A stretch of 64,000 nucleotides of DNA from Diphasiastrum complanatum. Lineage: Eukaryota > Streptophyta > Lycopodiopsida > Lycopodiales > Lycopodiaceae. Location of the stretch: contig CM055110.1 of the NCBI GenBank assembly GCA_029204225.1, forward strand, positions 14,138,796 through 14,202,795. Direction: 5' to 3'. Position numbers and translations under genes: made by a program. The notes beneath the pieces are model-generated. The model saw only the letters and a list, made by a program, of their open reading frames with translations. It ran no database searches and was not told the DNA's origin. This document shows, in pieces, positions 35,951 to 48,122 of the stretch. Numbering within the stretch: position 1 is the stretch's first letter; each line of letters starts with the position of its first letter.

Positions 35951-37700
35951 AATATCCATTGTCACGAAAGGCAAATAGTGCCTCTAAAAACTTAAAAAGT
36001 GGGGAGCCACTAATACTTTTCCTTTCACAGGTACATAGATCAAATTGTCGTATAGATATTAAAGATATTTTTACCGTACTCTTCACCCCTACCAATCCTG
36101 TGCATATGGTCCAAATATTTTGAATAATTTTATATCTTTCAGATACTAAAAACATCACCCGCGTGTACCTTGAAGTCTGTGGTATGCTTCGGATTTTTTT
36201 TACATCCTTACATCGTACCAAAGATACTACTACGTACATTCAATCAACTCCTTAAGTGCCTTTGTTGTAGTAGATGCTGGAAATGTAATGGGAGACTCTC
36301 AATAATGCACCCATTGATTAAATTGAGTTGTTTGGATTGAGGGAAAATGGGACCTGGATTTTTTATTAACTTAAGTTGTTTGGACTAAACAAAAGTGGAG
36401 GCCAAATCTTCACTTTAACGTGGCATACTAAACCCTAACCAATTGAATCCTTAATTGGCAACGGGGTCAGACTCTAGAAGGTGCTTATTTTTGCTGAAGG
36501 CTGAATTCTTTGTACATTTTTTTCTTGAAAGGTATTCATGAAACTGGCACGTCATTTTAAAGTTATGCGTACGTAGAATAAGCCCTTCAATTTGAAGAGA
36601 GGATATGCAGGCCGATATCTCCCACAAGTGGCGACTCCGCATAGTACCATCTGGAGCCTTCCGTCAGGAGCACCAGTGACAAATCACGATGCTTGGACGG
36701 TCAGCTATCCCGTCACTATTCACTTTTTCCTTGCCCTGCACGGCCTTCTCCGATTATTATTATTATTATCAAGTTGAAAAGATGACGTGGTTCGTTTTCC
36801 TTCCCTGCCAGTGCTCGAGAAACTTTTTGGAGTTATTCTAAAAGCCTGCATTTTTTAAAGTTTTTAGATTTGTTATGACTATTACTCATAATGGGGTTTA
36901 TGGGATTATATAAAAAATCGTCAAATCTTTTTTGATAGAGACTTTTAAAAATAATATTGTTCTTATACTTTGCGGATTTTCTCAAGCACTGACCTTGCCT
37001 TCCCCCAGAGACTCCATTTATGCAGGCCTTTCATTTCTGCATAGAGGAACTCACAAATTCATAGCCAACATTTTTCTTAGCATTTTGGTGGTGGAGAGAA
37101 TGAATGTTTTGAGCCATAATGTGGGCTCCTTGTTGTTTTTTTGCTATAGTTTGTTATTTGTCGTAGTATATGACACATGGCACAATGCCCTTGGTCAATT
37201 GTCCTTGGTCGATTGTGTCTAATAATCACCAAAGGAGTTCAAGAGAGAGTCGATGACTATGTGTAGAGGTCATGTATGTTACTCCTTGTCGCCTCCCCCA
37301 AAGAAGGCTCCTATTAGAGTTTGTAACATCTGGCTCACGTAGGGTACCTAGTAGTAAAAAATTACAAAAATTATAAGTTACCTAAAAAAAATTAATTATT
37401 TTCAACTAATAATTAATAAACTTTTAGATCTATATCAATTATCATCTAATAATATGTAACCAATGGTTTTAAACATTTGCATGCATCATTCCTTATAAAA
37501 AATTGATTTGTAGACTAGGTCAAATAAACGTACTATGGAAAAAAATATTATAAGCCAAAAAAAACATTCACCTAGGTTTTTTGAATGCAAACTTTGAGAG
37601 TTTACTAGACACACAAATTTTCGGAATACAAGAAAATAGATTATCTAGTAAAATTTTTGAGTGTGAACTTTTAGAGTTTACTACACATACAAATTTTGTG
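35949..37700. other. No recognised gene
   Basis: Contains a short (ATT)n run near 36755-36770 and AT-rich DNA. Nothing with coding or element signal was seen. Confidence 0.4.
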
Positions 37701-39290
37701 GAATACGAGGAAGAGGTCTTTCAAGCTTGCCCTCTATATATGAGAACTGGGTGATGATCATATCGACACACTCAGATTTAACTCCTACCATAGCTATCAC
37801 TATGTTGCTGCAAGAAGACAATAGAAGAAGTCGAGACACTTTGTCTACTTCCTCCTCTCAGGCTCTATATGTCAAGAAAGGCTCTAAGCGACAGAAGGAG
37901 AAAAGCATTAAGAAGGCTACAACGAATCAGAAGTCGACTCAAAGTCAAGGACAATCATCAAATCCACAGTCGAAGCAGAAGATGTTTTGTAGGTATTGCA
38001 AGCACAATAACCATGAGATCAAGGATTGCCGAATTCTTCAAGCGAAGAATGTAGCCAAGCAACTTGATCAACAAGCAAACACAGTTTCATCATCTCCCCA
38101 GGTCGAAGTGGACGAAGGCGTATTTATGGTCAAAGACCAAAGAGCATTTTTGGATAATTCATGGTTTCTTGATTCTGGAGCAACTCAACACATGACCAAT
38201 CAACGTGAGATTTTCAACTCCTACTCGCCTTACAGCATGGAGAAATTTATTCATCTTGGTGACAATAGTACTCACACTATTGAAGGTGAAGGTATTGTAA
38301 GATTGCAATTCCAGCATGATCAATTCAAACTACTATCAAAGGTTTTATATATTCCTAAACTCTCTACAAATTTGTTATCAGTACGTAGAAATAGATCATA
38401 AGGTAGAATTTGAATCTGATCAATGCAAAATTATTGATAGGAGTAATAAGATCCTTGCACTCGACAAGAGGCAAAGTTACTTATATAGATTGGCACATTG
38501 TTATTCTAAGTCTAGTCAAGTCTTGAAAGCATCTGTTCTTGTCAATAAAGCATTACTATGACATCATCGCTTAGGACACTTGAATTTCACATCTATTTTG
38601 AACATGTCCAGACAATCCATGGTTCTTGATCTCGACTATCCTTCTGGTAAGGTCGATCTCCCTGTCTATCATAGCTGCATCTTTGGAAAGCAGACTAGGA
38701 TTCCTTTTAGATCGAGTCATAGGCATGCAGCAAAAGGTCTATTAGAGTTGTTCATACAAATATATGTGGACCTATGCAAACTCCATCATTGCTAGATGCA
38801 AAGTATTTCATTACTTTTATTGAAGAATTCTCTAGAAGAACAACTGTTTATTTTATTAAACAAAATTCAGAGGCTTATATCAAATTCACACAATTCAAAG
38901 TTCATGTTGAGAATCAAACTGGTATACGAATCAAAGCACTGAGGTCAGATTATGGGGGAGAATACATCTCCACCGATTTCAAGGAATACTACCTTAACAA
39001 CGACATTGAGCAACAAAATATTACCTCCTATTCACCTCAATCAAATGGTCTTGCTGAGAGACCACTGAATTAGAGTATATCGCAGTCCCACAAGCTACAA
39101 AGGAAGCGGTTTGGTTGAGAAACTTACTCTTAGATATTAGTCTAAATCAATCTGCTCCGACATTATTATTTTGTGATAATCAAAGTGCCATTGCCTTATC
39201 AGCCAACCCTAGATTTCATTCTAGGAGTAAGCACATTGAACTAAACTATCATTTTGTCAAAAGCAAAGTTCCCATCAAAGAGGTCAGATT
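37701..39290 (+). mobile_element. Ty1/copia fragment: gag end, protease, integrase, RNase H end
   Basis: Gag C-terminus with CCHC knuckle CRYCKHNNHEIKDC, then protease motif WFLDSGATQHMT near residue 148 of the 37727 frame. A frame change at LLSVRRN leads to the GAG-pre-integrase segment, whose conserved Trp of LWHHRLGHL is a TGA stop (38559-38561). Integrase carries ALRSDYGGEY and SPQSNGLAER. The RT is deleted: integrase joins directly, near 39066, to the end of RNase H (EYIAVPQATKEAVWL; FCDNQSAIALSANPRFHSRS). It ends at an inversion junction near 39290. Confidence 0.85.
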
Positions 39291-39660
39291 GCAATACTGT
39301 AGTCTTGTAGTGTCCATCATAAATCTTCTCTGCAATGGAAGCTAACTCCCTATTAAGAAACTTGACTCTAAGCAGGACTATTTGTGCACTCTCTTCACTT
39401 CTTCTCATGCTTTGCAAGATTTGATTTCTAATCATGAGAATTCCTGAAGTGTTACTTGATTCATAGATTGATTTCAAAGAATCCCAAGCCTCTTTATCAC
39501 TAGTACAAGATGACACTTCTCTCAAAAGATCATTACTTACATTCATCTTTACACAATGAAGTGCTAGTCTAGATCTTTTTTTGTATCTAACTAACTCTTG
39601 TGCACCAAGAGGTTCATCATCTTCTTCAATCAAGAATTCATAAAGGTCTTGGAGATGTTG
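39290..39660 (-). pseudogene. Ty1/copia gag fragment, opposite strand
   Basis: Minus-strand frame: LYEFLIEEDDEPLGAQELVR, RLALHCVKMNVSNDLLREVS, CTSDKEAWDSLKSIYESSNT, then LRVKFLNRELASIAEKIYDG. This is the copia gag pattern and is closely related in layout to the gag at 59375 and 61264. It is fused tail-to-tail with the plus-strand copia RNase H at about 39290. Confidence 0.8.
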
Positions 39661-40886
39661 GAAAGAGGTGCATAAGAGATAGGTCTAAAAGAATCGAAGA
39701 AAACGAATTCAAACGACAAGAAAAAAATCTTATCGTGCGCAACGACATAAACTATCTTCCTCTTTCTTCATGCATGACTTCACCTATAAATTTCAAACAA
39801 AACAATAGTGATTGAAATCACGTTCGATCTCATAGTAACTAACTTTGAAATCATTAGTACTACAGTGATTACGTAGCCAAACATTAAAGCATTGAATTAT
39901 CAGACAAATAATTAGTTGCAAAGAATAACAGAAATGCATACATTTTGAGATAAACCTGAATGCAATAAAAGATACTATTGATTCAGTATGAAATGAAATA
40001 GAAGTAGATGAGTACAACAAGTTTGCGGATCGAAGTCGAGTACTCTAAGCTATTTTTGAGCAACTAAATGTAAGTCTAAATTAAGCGCAACTACTGATAA
40101 GCAGTAAGCGCAATAGCAATCTCTAATCAACTCTAAAAACTGAGCTAGAATGCTCAAGAGTGTTCAAGCTTGCAGGCTTGAGAGAGAGCTAACTATTCAA
40201 TACTTGAGTAGATCTAATTAGATGTTGAAATATGAACAACTACTTATACTAAGCAATTAGGTCGTCAAATGTGGCTACCAGTTGGCTGGAGTCTGCTGAC
40301 ATTCATCTAGTTTTTCTTAGAAGTTGCTTGTTGATAAGAGGTGACATTTGGCCGTAAATAGTCTGTCGTCTGCATAAATGAACGTGACTGTCACTCTGCA
40401 AAAATAAACATAAATGTCATCAGGGAGAAAGCAAAAATTGCGACTTTTGTGAGAAATGTGATAACATCACAAAATCTCATTTCTTGAATATTGGGGTAGC
40501 CCCACACTTTGCCAAAGTCATTTCCTTAACATTTGAGGCACTTTGAAAAATGCGAAAAATGCGAAAAATGCGAGTCTGCATTTTTGCTCTCAATTTCTGA
40601 TAGGCAAAAAAGGCGAAAAATGCGACACTGCATTTTTACTCAAAATTTTTGACAATGTTGCTTTGAGAGAAAATTGACTATAGCAAATAGGCGATAGTGT
40701 CGGGTTTTATAGTGAGAGAAAATTTTCGACATTGTTGTCAAACTCCATGTATTTCTGCAGACTGTGTAAAAACAATTGTAATTCTACAGACTGTGTCAAA
40801 CACGGGAGAATCCACAGAACTGATAACCAGTTGGATAAATATTAAAAACTGATTAGTCGATTAGTAGAAAGGAGAATAATCCAACA
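39661..40886 (-). repeat. Copia LTR and leader region
   Basis: The minus-strand LTR starts TGTTGGATTATTCTCC at 40886 after the polypurine tract (minus AAGGGGGGA, 40887-40895). Its other end was not located and no primer-binding site was found before the gag fragment. It contains short repeats of GCGAAAAATGCG (about 40550-40625). A piece near 39770-39890 is similar to 44250-44370 on the plus strand. Confidence 0.55.
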
Positions 40887-42360
40887 TCCCCCCTTAATCT
40901 AAATCCATGATTGCCTTGACCTTTAAACTTAGTTCTGCATAGAACTTTTTGTGTGCATCCAAGCTTAATGCTTTAGTAAAAATGTTCGTTGTCATATCTT
41001 GCGTTCGACAGTACTACAATCTGACCTCTTCATTGAGAACTTTGCTTCTGACATCGTGATACTTCAGTTCAATGTGCTTACTCCTAGAATGAAATCTAGG
41101 GTTGGCTCATAAGATAATGACACTTTGATTATCACAAAATAATAATGTCGGAGCATATTGATTCAAACTGATATTTGAATGTAAGTTTCTCAACCATACT
41201 ACTTCCTTTGTAGCTTGAGAGGCTACGATATACTCTGATTCAATAGAAGATAGAGCTATCGAAGATTGCTTGTGACAATTTCATGAAATAGGACCATTGT
41301 TGAGGAAGAATGTAAATTCATAAGTGGATTTATGAGTGTCTACATTTCCTGCCCAACTTGCATATGTAAAACCAATGAGTAGATTGAGTTTATCATTGTC
41401 GACTGCTCCATAACAAATGCAAAAGCCCATAGTAGCTCAAAGATATCTCATGACTCTAATAAGAGCCTTCCAATGTGTTACACTAGGGTTGGCGCATCTG
41501 CTCCTTCCCTTTGATTGTTCGGGGACACTGGTCCTTCGACAATTTGAGACATGGTTCCATTGGTGAGAGAGCTAACTTGCAATTAATCATATTATATCTG
41601 ACTAAGATGTTGTAGATGTACCTTTGCTGAGTAATGTAGATCAAATTTTGTTTTTTGTCTTTGTGGATTTGAATACCAAGGCAAAAATGAGCTTCATCCA
41701 AATTGGTCATGTCGAATTTAGAAGATAGTATTGACTTGCTTTCTTTTATCAGATTGATACTGTTGTTAAAGAGCAATGTGTTGTCCACATACAAAGTGAT
41801 AATGATAAAAGATTGCTGCATTGTGTTGAAGTAAATGTTTGAATCTGAAGAGCTAGTTGTGTAGTCGTGATCAATAAGGAGAGTACCGATCCTTTGAAAC
41901 CATGCTCGAGCAGATTGCTTCAAGCCATAAAGTGCCTTATGGAGTTTACTCACATGATTGTGTTTATCCTCGATAATATAACCTTCGGGTTGCACCATGT
42001 AAATGTCTTCTTCAATAACTCCATTGAGATATGTTGTCTATACATCCATTTGATGTATTTCCAAATCTGCTACAACAGTAAACGATAATAAAAGTCAAAT
42101 AGAAGAATGCTTGACTACTGGACTGAAAGTGTATACTTGAGAAAATCCTCTGGCGACAAGTCGGACTTTTCTTCTGTCGATACTTCCTTCTACCTTGTAC
42201 TTGACTTTAAAATCCATTTGCAATCAACTATGTTTCTGCTAGCAGTTAATTCGACAATCGTCCATGTCTAGTTCTTCATAAGAGATGAATACTCTTAATC
42301 CATAGCTTCTTTCCAGAGATCGGAACATTAGAGAAACTTAGAGCCCAAAGAGGGCCTTTA
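40887..42360 (-). mobile_element. Ty1/copia 3' half: RT and RNase H, degraded
   Basis: Minus strand. An RT N-terminal remnant near 42300-42100 (WTIVELTASRNIVDCKWI) leads into the open frame 41998-41483: QPEGYIIEDKHNHVSKLHKA, LYGLKQSARAWFQR, then ITLYVDNTLLFN, where the catalytic pair YVDD reads YVDN. LGIQIHKD and ITQQRYIYNIL follow. A broken RNase H (ALSSIESEYIVASQATKEVV; LLFCDNQS; RSKHIELKYH) ends at TNIFTKAL and the polypurine tract. Several stops; inactive. Confidence 0.85.
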
Positions 42361-42799
42361 AAAAAGATACTTTTTTATTTTTTTTTCTTATTTTCGTTGC
42401 CATGTGAACCAATTGAAACCTTGAAATCAGGGTTCTACGTAACATAGAATTTTTCAAATATAAATAAAATAGAAACTTTCTAAATATATTGTTGTTTCGT
42501 CAGGCAGCATGTGGAAATGCTATTGGTTGATGAGACCTGCCCTTCCAGCTCATCACTGCCCAAAGAGACCCAAAAATATTGAAAATGAATATGAAAGATG
42601 GTTGAGATGAGAAAATCGATGTACCATCAATGTATATGCATTGTCAAATAATGGTTAACAAGCTTAACTAGAGCTAATTCGTGGTGCAAAATAGATTAGT
42701 GTTTCAAATTTATGCCAACACATATTTTCAGATTCATGGCTTTTTGTGTACGCATATTTTCATATTCATAGTTCAGTGTTTCAAATTTTTGCATGCACA

Positions 42800-44225
42800 T
42801 TACTAATGGCGCCATCAAGGAAACCATGCTCCTCAATTGATTCTGTGCTTCTATTCAACGAGAAAGATGATAATAGATTATGGGTGTCAAGGAAATACTC
42901 AAAAAACTCTTGGGTTTTGATGCATTCATCATCAAGAGGAGCATTTCAAAAAAGCAAAAGGTCAAAACTTTCATTTCGATCTTATTGGAAAGCCAAAATT
43001 TTGGATTTCAGAACATCATCAGGAGGAAAATCTTTTTTTTGAAATTCTAGTCCAACAACATGTATATATACATTCAAAGATAATTGTGCAAGGATTCAAT
43101 CGTCAGGATCACAAAAAAAGCAACTGTGAGTATTGATATTTTTGATACTTAGATTTTTGTCATTCATAAACATCTAATAGTAAACTTGCCAATTTGATCA
43201 TCATCTTCTTGCATATTTATATCCATCCAAACATAAATGAATGGGAGCCCAACGGATCTCTAGCATGTGTGTTAGATGTTATTCATACTAATATTGAACA
43301 GCTACAATATCGAGGTAGAACTGCAAAAGATCTAGCTGATAGTGGGATTTTTTTTTATGAATCAATGTACATTTTTGATACAAAAGGAGATTTTGGACAA
43401 ATAGTCTCAATTCCATTACCTAGTTTTGAAAGTGATGAATGGATTGCACTAGATGCTGCAATTTCAAAATCATTTCATTGCAAGATATATAATGATGTAA
43501 GAAATTCATTAAAGATAAGCACGAGATTAAAAACAGTCAGATTGAGTTGGTTTATTTCCTTGAATATATTTGTGGATTTCTTTTCAAGTGTCAATGTACA
43601 CAAAACCCCAACGATGTTTGTACGCAAAAATTTATCAGATAGATTATTATCTAAACTTATGGATGAAGGCTGAGACAAAAGATTAGATGGACAAATAGAA
43701 TGCAGAGTTGAAATGTTTTCCATGTGCTTCCGTTATCAAATTGAAAAATAAATGTTGAGCTTATGCTTCCATTATCAAAGATGAAAAAAAAATAAAGATA
43801 AATGGGTGTCACTCAATTAAGACTTGGAAGCCAGTGGACATTCAAAATGAAAAAATATTAAAATTATATACAATGATGATGTTTTGACATGTGTTGAGGT
43901 GGAAGAAGATTGGAGTCTAAATTACATCAGGCGGGAACTATTGCTCCTACAAGATGATGTACTTTCAGACTTCAGATTCATTTTCAATGGTAAACTCATA
44001 AGTAACTTTAACCACTTGATTCTTTATGAATAGTTTCAATCAAAACTTTCTAATACAATCTCTGTACTAATTGTAACTCAATTTGTATTAGTTTTATGCA
44101 GGTATGTAAAAGACATGAGCTCAAGATCAAATGTAGAGATATTGGCAAAACAATCCAACTTATGGAAGAACACTGAGATTCACTATCAGCAAATACATGC
44201 CAGTCATCATGTCAGAATGCATGCA
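42800..44225 (+). pseudogene. Unidentified multi-exon gene relic
   Basis: Coding-like blocks in order. First, 42803-43128: MAPSRKPCSSIDSVLLFNEK ... FRTSSGGKSFF, then a frameshift at a T run continuing EILVQQHVYIHSKIIVQGFN. Then a possible intron from GTGAGTATT (43126). Then 43225-43530: NEWEPNGSLACVLDVIHTNI, RTAKDLADSGIFFYESMYIF, PLPSFESDEWIALDAAISKS. Then about 43885-43995: TCVEVEEDWSLNYIRRELLL, SDFRFIFNG, with a GT donor-like site. Then about 44103-44170: CKRHELKIKCRDIGKTIQLM. The third block has the look of a ubiquitin-like fold, which is a guess. No family is recognised. Frameshifts and stops show decay. Confidence 0.45.
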
Positions 44226-44249
44226 TCCATGTATTGCTTTTGTAACTGA

Positions 44250-44370
44250 TAGAAATTGTTTGAGTATTCACTACGTAGTCACTTAGTATCTAGCGAAAGC
44301 TAGTTGCTAAAGATTGAACGTGATTTCCATCACTACTGCTTTGTTCAATTTTTGATAGGCATAGTCATGC
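44250..44370 (+). repeat. Copia leader-like fragment
   Basis: GAACGTGATTTCCATCACTACTG, shared core GAACGTGATTTC, plus TGTTCAATTTTTGATAGG and AGTCATGCAT, match in order the reverse complement of about 39770-39890, which lies upstream of the minus-strand copia gag fragment. So this is a diverged copy of that leader region. Confidence 0.5.
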
Positions 44371-46680
44371 ATTGGAAGTAGGAAGTTTTCGCACTCCATT
44401 ATCTAGCTATTTTCGACATCATGAATATCTCACAACTCAACATCCCCAAAACTCCTCTAGTTCCAGATTATTCAAAATAATCACCTAGAGAGTTCCTCTA
44501 TTTCAACTAGATAGTTCTACCATTGCACACATACTAGATTTTTTTTCAAAAATCTATGCAACTGGCTAATTCTTCGAAAGTCTTATTCCTATCTTTTCTT
44601 TTCCCCCTTTTAAAACGAATTCCAGAATTTTAATTAAAACATTCTCCAGAGACAACGTATAAGATATCAAAGATTTAAAAAAGTAAGTAATTAGTATCCA
44701 ATACTATTATTACACACCGAACTTTTCCTCAAAATCATAGAATATCTTATCCAGAGTGATAGAAATATTACATTTCAATAATCAACTATCAAATAGAGAT
44801 TAACATTTGGATCTAGGAGGTCTAAACTCCATTGAATCAATTGAAAACATCAATAGATTCTGAGCCATATTCACAAATCATATATGGAAATATAATTTCA
44901 TATACTTTTTAGTCCTTTAGAATTAAGTTCTACACTAGACGAAATTATACTAATCTCAATTCAATTGTCTCATATTTAATAACTTTCTAAAAAGTAGAGG
45001 TCTAACATAATAGAGAAATAGATTTCAGGGCTTCAGATTTTGTAAATAATTAGATACCATTTGAGATCAATCTATATCTCATAATTTCCCAAAATACTCA
45101 AAGCAAAAACCAATGGATTTCACTATTAGTATGGCCATTACAATAATTACTAACCATCAATCTACAGATGTCATTCTCACCCAAGAAATTCCTTTGGAAT
45201 CATTGATGTCCCATACCACCAGCTTTTCCTCCAAGAATCCTCTGCATCTAGATCTGTTTTGCCCAAAAAGTCAAAAAGACTATTTGGCTATCCTATATCC
45301 ATTTATAGGATCAGAATCACAACCAATTCCAGGAGATACATCTAACCACTGAAATCCCTCATGCTCCTTAAGTATTACCCAAAGAATACTACTCCACATT
45401 GTACCCCAGCATGGATGAGACAAAATGTATCGTTCAAGTACAGTTGAAATTTCACAAGTGTATTCACTAGCCCAAAAGGAACACGGATCTCCACAAAACG
45501 AAATACCATATTGTCCTAGATATCCAATGTCTATTACAAAATTGGTAAAAAAAAGCCTTAATCTTTTACAGGGTAGAATTTTTCTTGGTTGTCACAGTCA
45601 TTATAAAAGAACACTCTATTATCCTAATTACTAGATTCCTATATGGAACACCTTTCATCTGCCATCACTTGCAAGATCCAAATCCAATTGCAAAACAGAG
45701 ATGGTTCCATAAATGGATTATCTGACTTGCCACTCACTTTTCCCTTAGAATCTTCGATTTCTCGAAATTATAATTAACATTGGGAAAAAAGAGTCCAAAT
45801 TCCTAGAGGCGGTCTTCTTAATTAATTCCCAATTGTTATTCTCATTTGCTATCAGTTATACCTCAGGAATCCCTTCCAAATATGGTTCAGGCTAAAAGCC
45901 CCAAATTTGTACTACAAAAAAGTTCAATTCGGTATCAGTAGTACTTTAACTACTAATGAACCAAACAGTTTTGATTGTTCACTACCGCACTCAATTGCTG
46001 GAAAATCCTCTTATGGATCAACATAGAATTGTTCCAATAAGATTTGCGTTATTCTTGGTCTTTATTGATCCCAAAAAATAAATGCTCCAATTAGTTGACA
46101 AATTTCAAAATCTACAACTAAAAGTAAAATGAACTGTGACCTTAAAAAGTGATTGATTTCAACTCAATAAGATCATTCACTTTACAAGCAATTTCTGTTT
46201 GATCAATAACCAACGAATTTGAATAAATCCAAAACATACATGGTTACTTCAATTTTTACGTAAACTGGGATTTTCAAATTCCGTTCGATATGGACCTAAA
46301 CTGTGAAAATTGATCTAAAGCATCGACTTAGCAGTTTCACAATTACCATCACATTCCAAAAGGATTCCGAAACATCCGGCATGCATCAAATATGGCATGT
46401 AGTAATTTCTAAAAAAAAAATCAAATTTTTAGTAAATTGCCTACAAACTGGAAAATCATCTTTTTAAACTAGAATTGTTAAAAATAGCTCCATGCATGAA
46501 ATTTTCTCGATCAATCTACTGAACACCTATGTACCATGCATCCAAACATGCATATAGGTCTATCCATACATTTTCATCAACAGAAAAGCACTACATTGAG
46601 TTACATGCATGCATGCATCAGAACATTACGAAAAATTTGCAAATTTTAGCTCAAAAATTGCCAAACTTCCGATAGCCATA
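44371..46680. other. AT-rich region with a coding-like minus-strand stretch
   Basis: Mostly without signal. On the minus strand about 45560-45290 reads FVIDIGYLGQYGISFCGDPC, SFWASEYTCEISTVLERYIL and GFQWLDVSPGIGCDSDPING, unusually protein-like for this AT content, and a related frame lies just upstream. No family recognised; it may be a decayed gene or element ORF. Confidence 0.3.
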
Positions 46681-48110
46681 GCTCACCTCTCTGTCGAGAA
46701 CCTTGCCCCTGATGTAGTGATATCTGATCTCAATGTGCTTACTCCTAGAATGAAATCTAGGATTGGCCGATAAGGCAATAGCACTTTGGTTATCACAAAA
46801 CAAAATTGTAGGGCTGTACTGATACAGATTGATGTATGACAACAAATTTCTCAACCAAAATGCTTCCTTAATAGATTGAGAAGCAGCAATGTATTTTGCT
46901 TCAGTAGAAGAAAGTGCGATAGAGGTTTGCTTACGACTATTCCATGAAATAGGACCGTCGTTGAAAATCCAGATGTGGACATACGATTGTCTGCATCTCC
47001 TCCCCAACATGCATCAAAATAACCACTGAGCTGATGAAGATTGTCATTGCTGACATCTCCATGGCAGATGCACTGGTCCACGGTAGCTCGAATAAGAGCC
47101 TTCCAATGGGTAATGCCAGGATTAGCCATGTATTGGCTGAGTGAGCTAACATCAAAAGAGATATCTGGTCTTGTACAGACCATTGCGCACATGAGAGATC
47201 CTAGTATCGATCGATACAGATACTCTCTCATTTGCTCCTCTTCCTGCTTGGTCTAGGAACATTGGTCCTTTGACAAATGCAGGCCTGGATCCATTGGTGA
47301 GTGAGCTAATTTACAATTCATCAAATTGTATATGTTAAGAACATTATGAAGATACCTTTGTTGAGTGATGTAAATCAGTCGATTTGCTCTGTCTCTATAG
47401 ATTTGAATTCCCAGACAGAAGTGAGCTTTGCCCAGATCAGTCATGTCAAATTCTGAGAATAGCATCTGTTTTGAATTCTTAACCATATTGGTATCGTTGC
47501 TAAAGAGCAACGTATCATCCATGTACAAGGTGATGATAATGAAGGATTGTTGCACTTACTTCGAATAAATGTTGCAATCAATAGTGCTTGGTTTGAATCC
47601 TTGTTCAATGAGGAATGTGTTGATCCTCTGAAACCAAGCCCTGGCAGACTGTTTCAAGCTGTACAATGCTTTGTGGAGTTTATAGACACGATTCTTCATG
47701 TCTTTCATAACGTATCCTTCAGGTTGGGTCATGTAGATATCTTCTTGTATAACTCCATTCAGATAGGTTGTTTGTACATCAAGTTGATGTACTTCAAGGT
47801 CGGCAGCTGCAGCATAAGACAAGAGCATTCAGATCGACGAATGTTTGACGACTGGACTAAAAGTCTCACTGCAGTCGACATTCGGGATCTGGGTGAATCC
47901 TCGTGCTACCAGTCTAGCCTTCCTTTAATCAATTGCTCCGCTGGCATTATATTTCATCTTAAAGATCCATTTGCAATCAATGATATTGTAGCCAATAGGA
48001 ACTTCAACTAATGACCATGTCTGATTCTTGATCAGAGAGGAATACTCTCTGTCCATGGCTTCTCTCCAGAGATTAGAGTCTGGTTGGCTAAGTGCCTCTT
48101 CGACTATCGT
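46681..48110 (-). pseudogene. Copia RT-RNase H
   Basis: RT from WREAMDREYSSLIKNQTWSL through LDVQTTYLNGVIQEDIYMTQ to ITLYMDDTLL, with LGIQIYRDRANRLIYITQQR. A stop near 47253 is followed by YLYRSILGSLMCAMVCTRPD and RNase H in shifting frames to SKHIEIRYHYIRGKV. The YxDD active site is kept (YMDD). Otherwise related to the copia fragments at 39 and 41 kb. Confidence 0.85.
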
Positions 48111-48122
48111 CGGTTCCTACAT

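Noticed and set aside
35808-36239. Open frames across the TC tract on both strands
   Set aside because: Same dinucleotide artefact (Ser-Leu or Arg-Glu repeats).
44371-46680. Possible organelle DNA insertion because of low GC
   Set aside because: No recognisable plastid or mitochondrial gene, rRNA or tRNA sequence.
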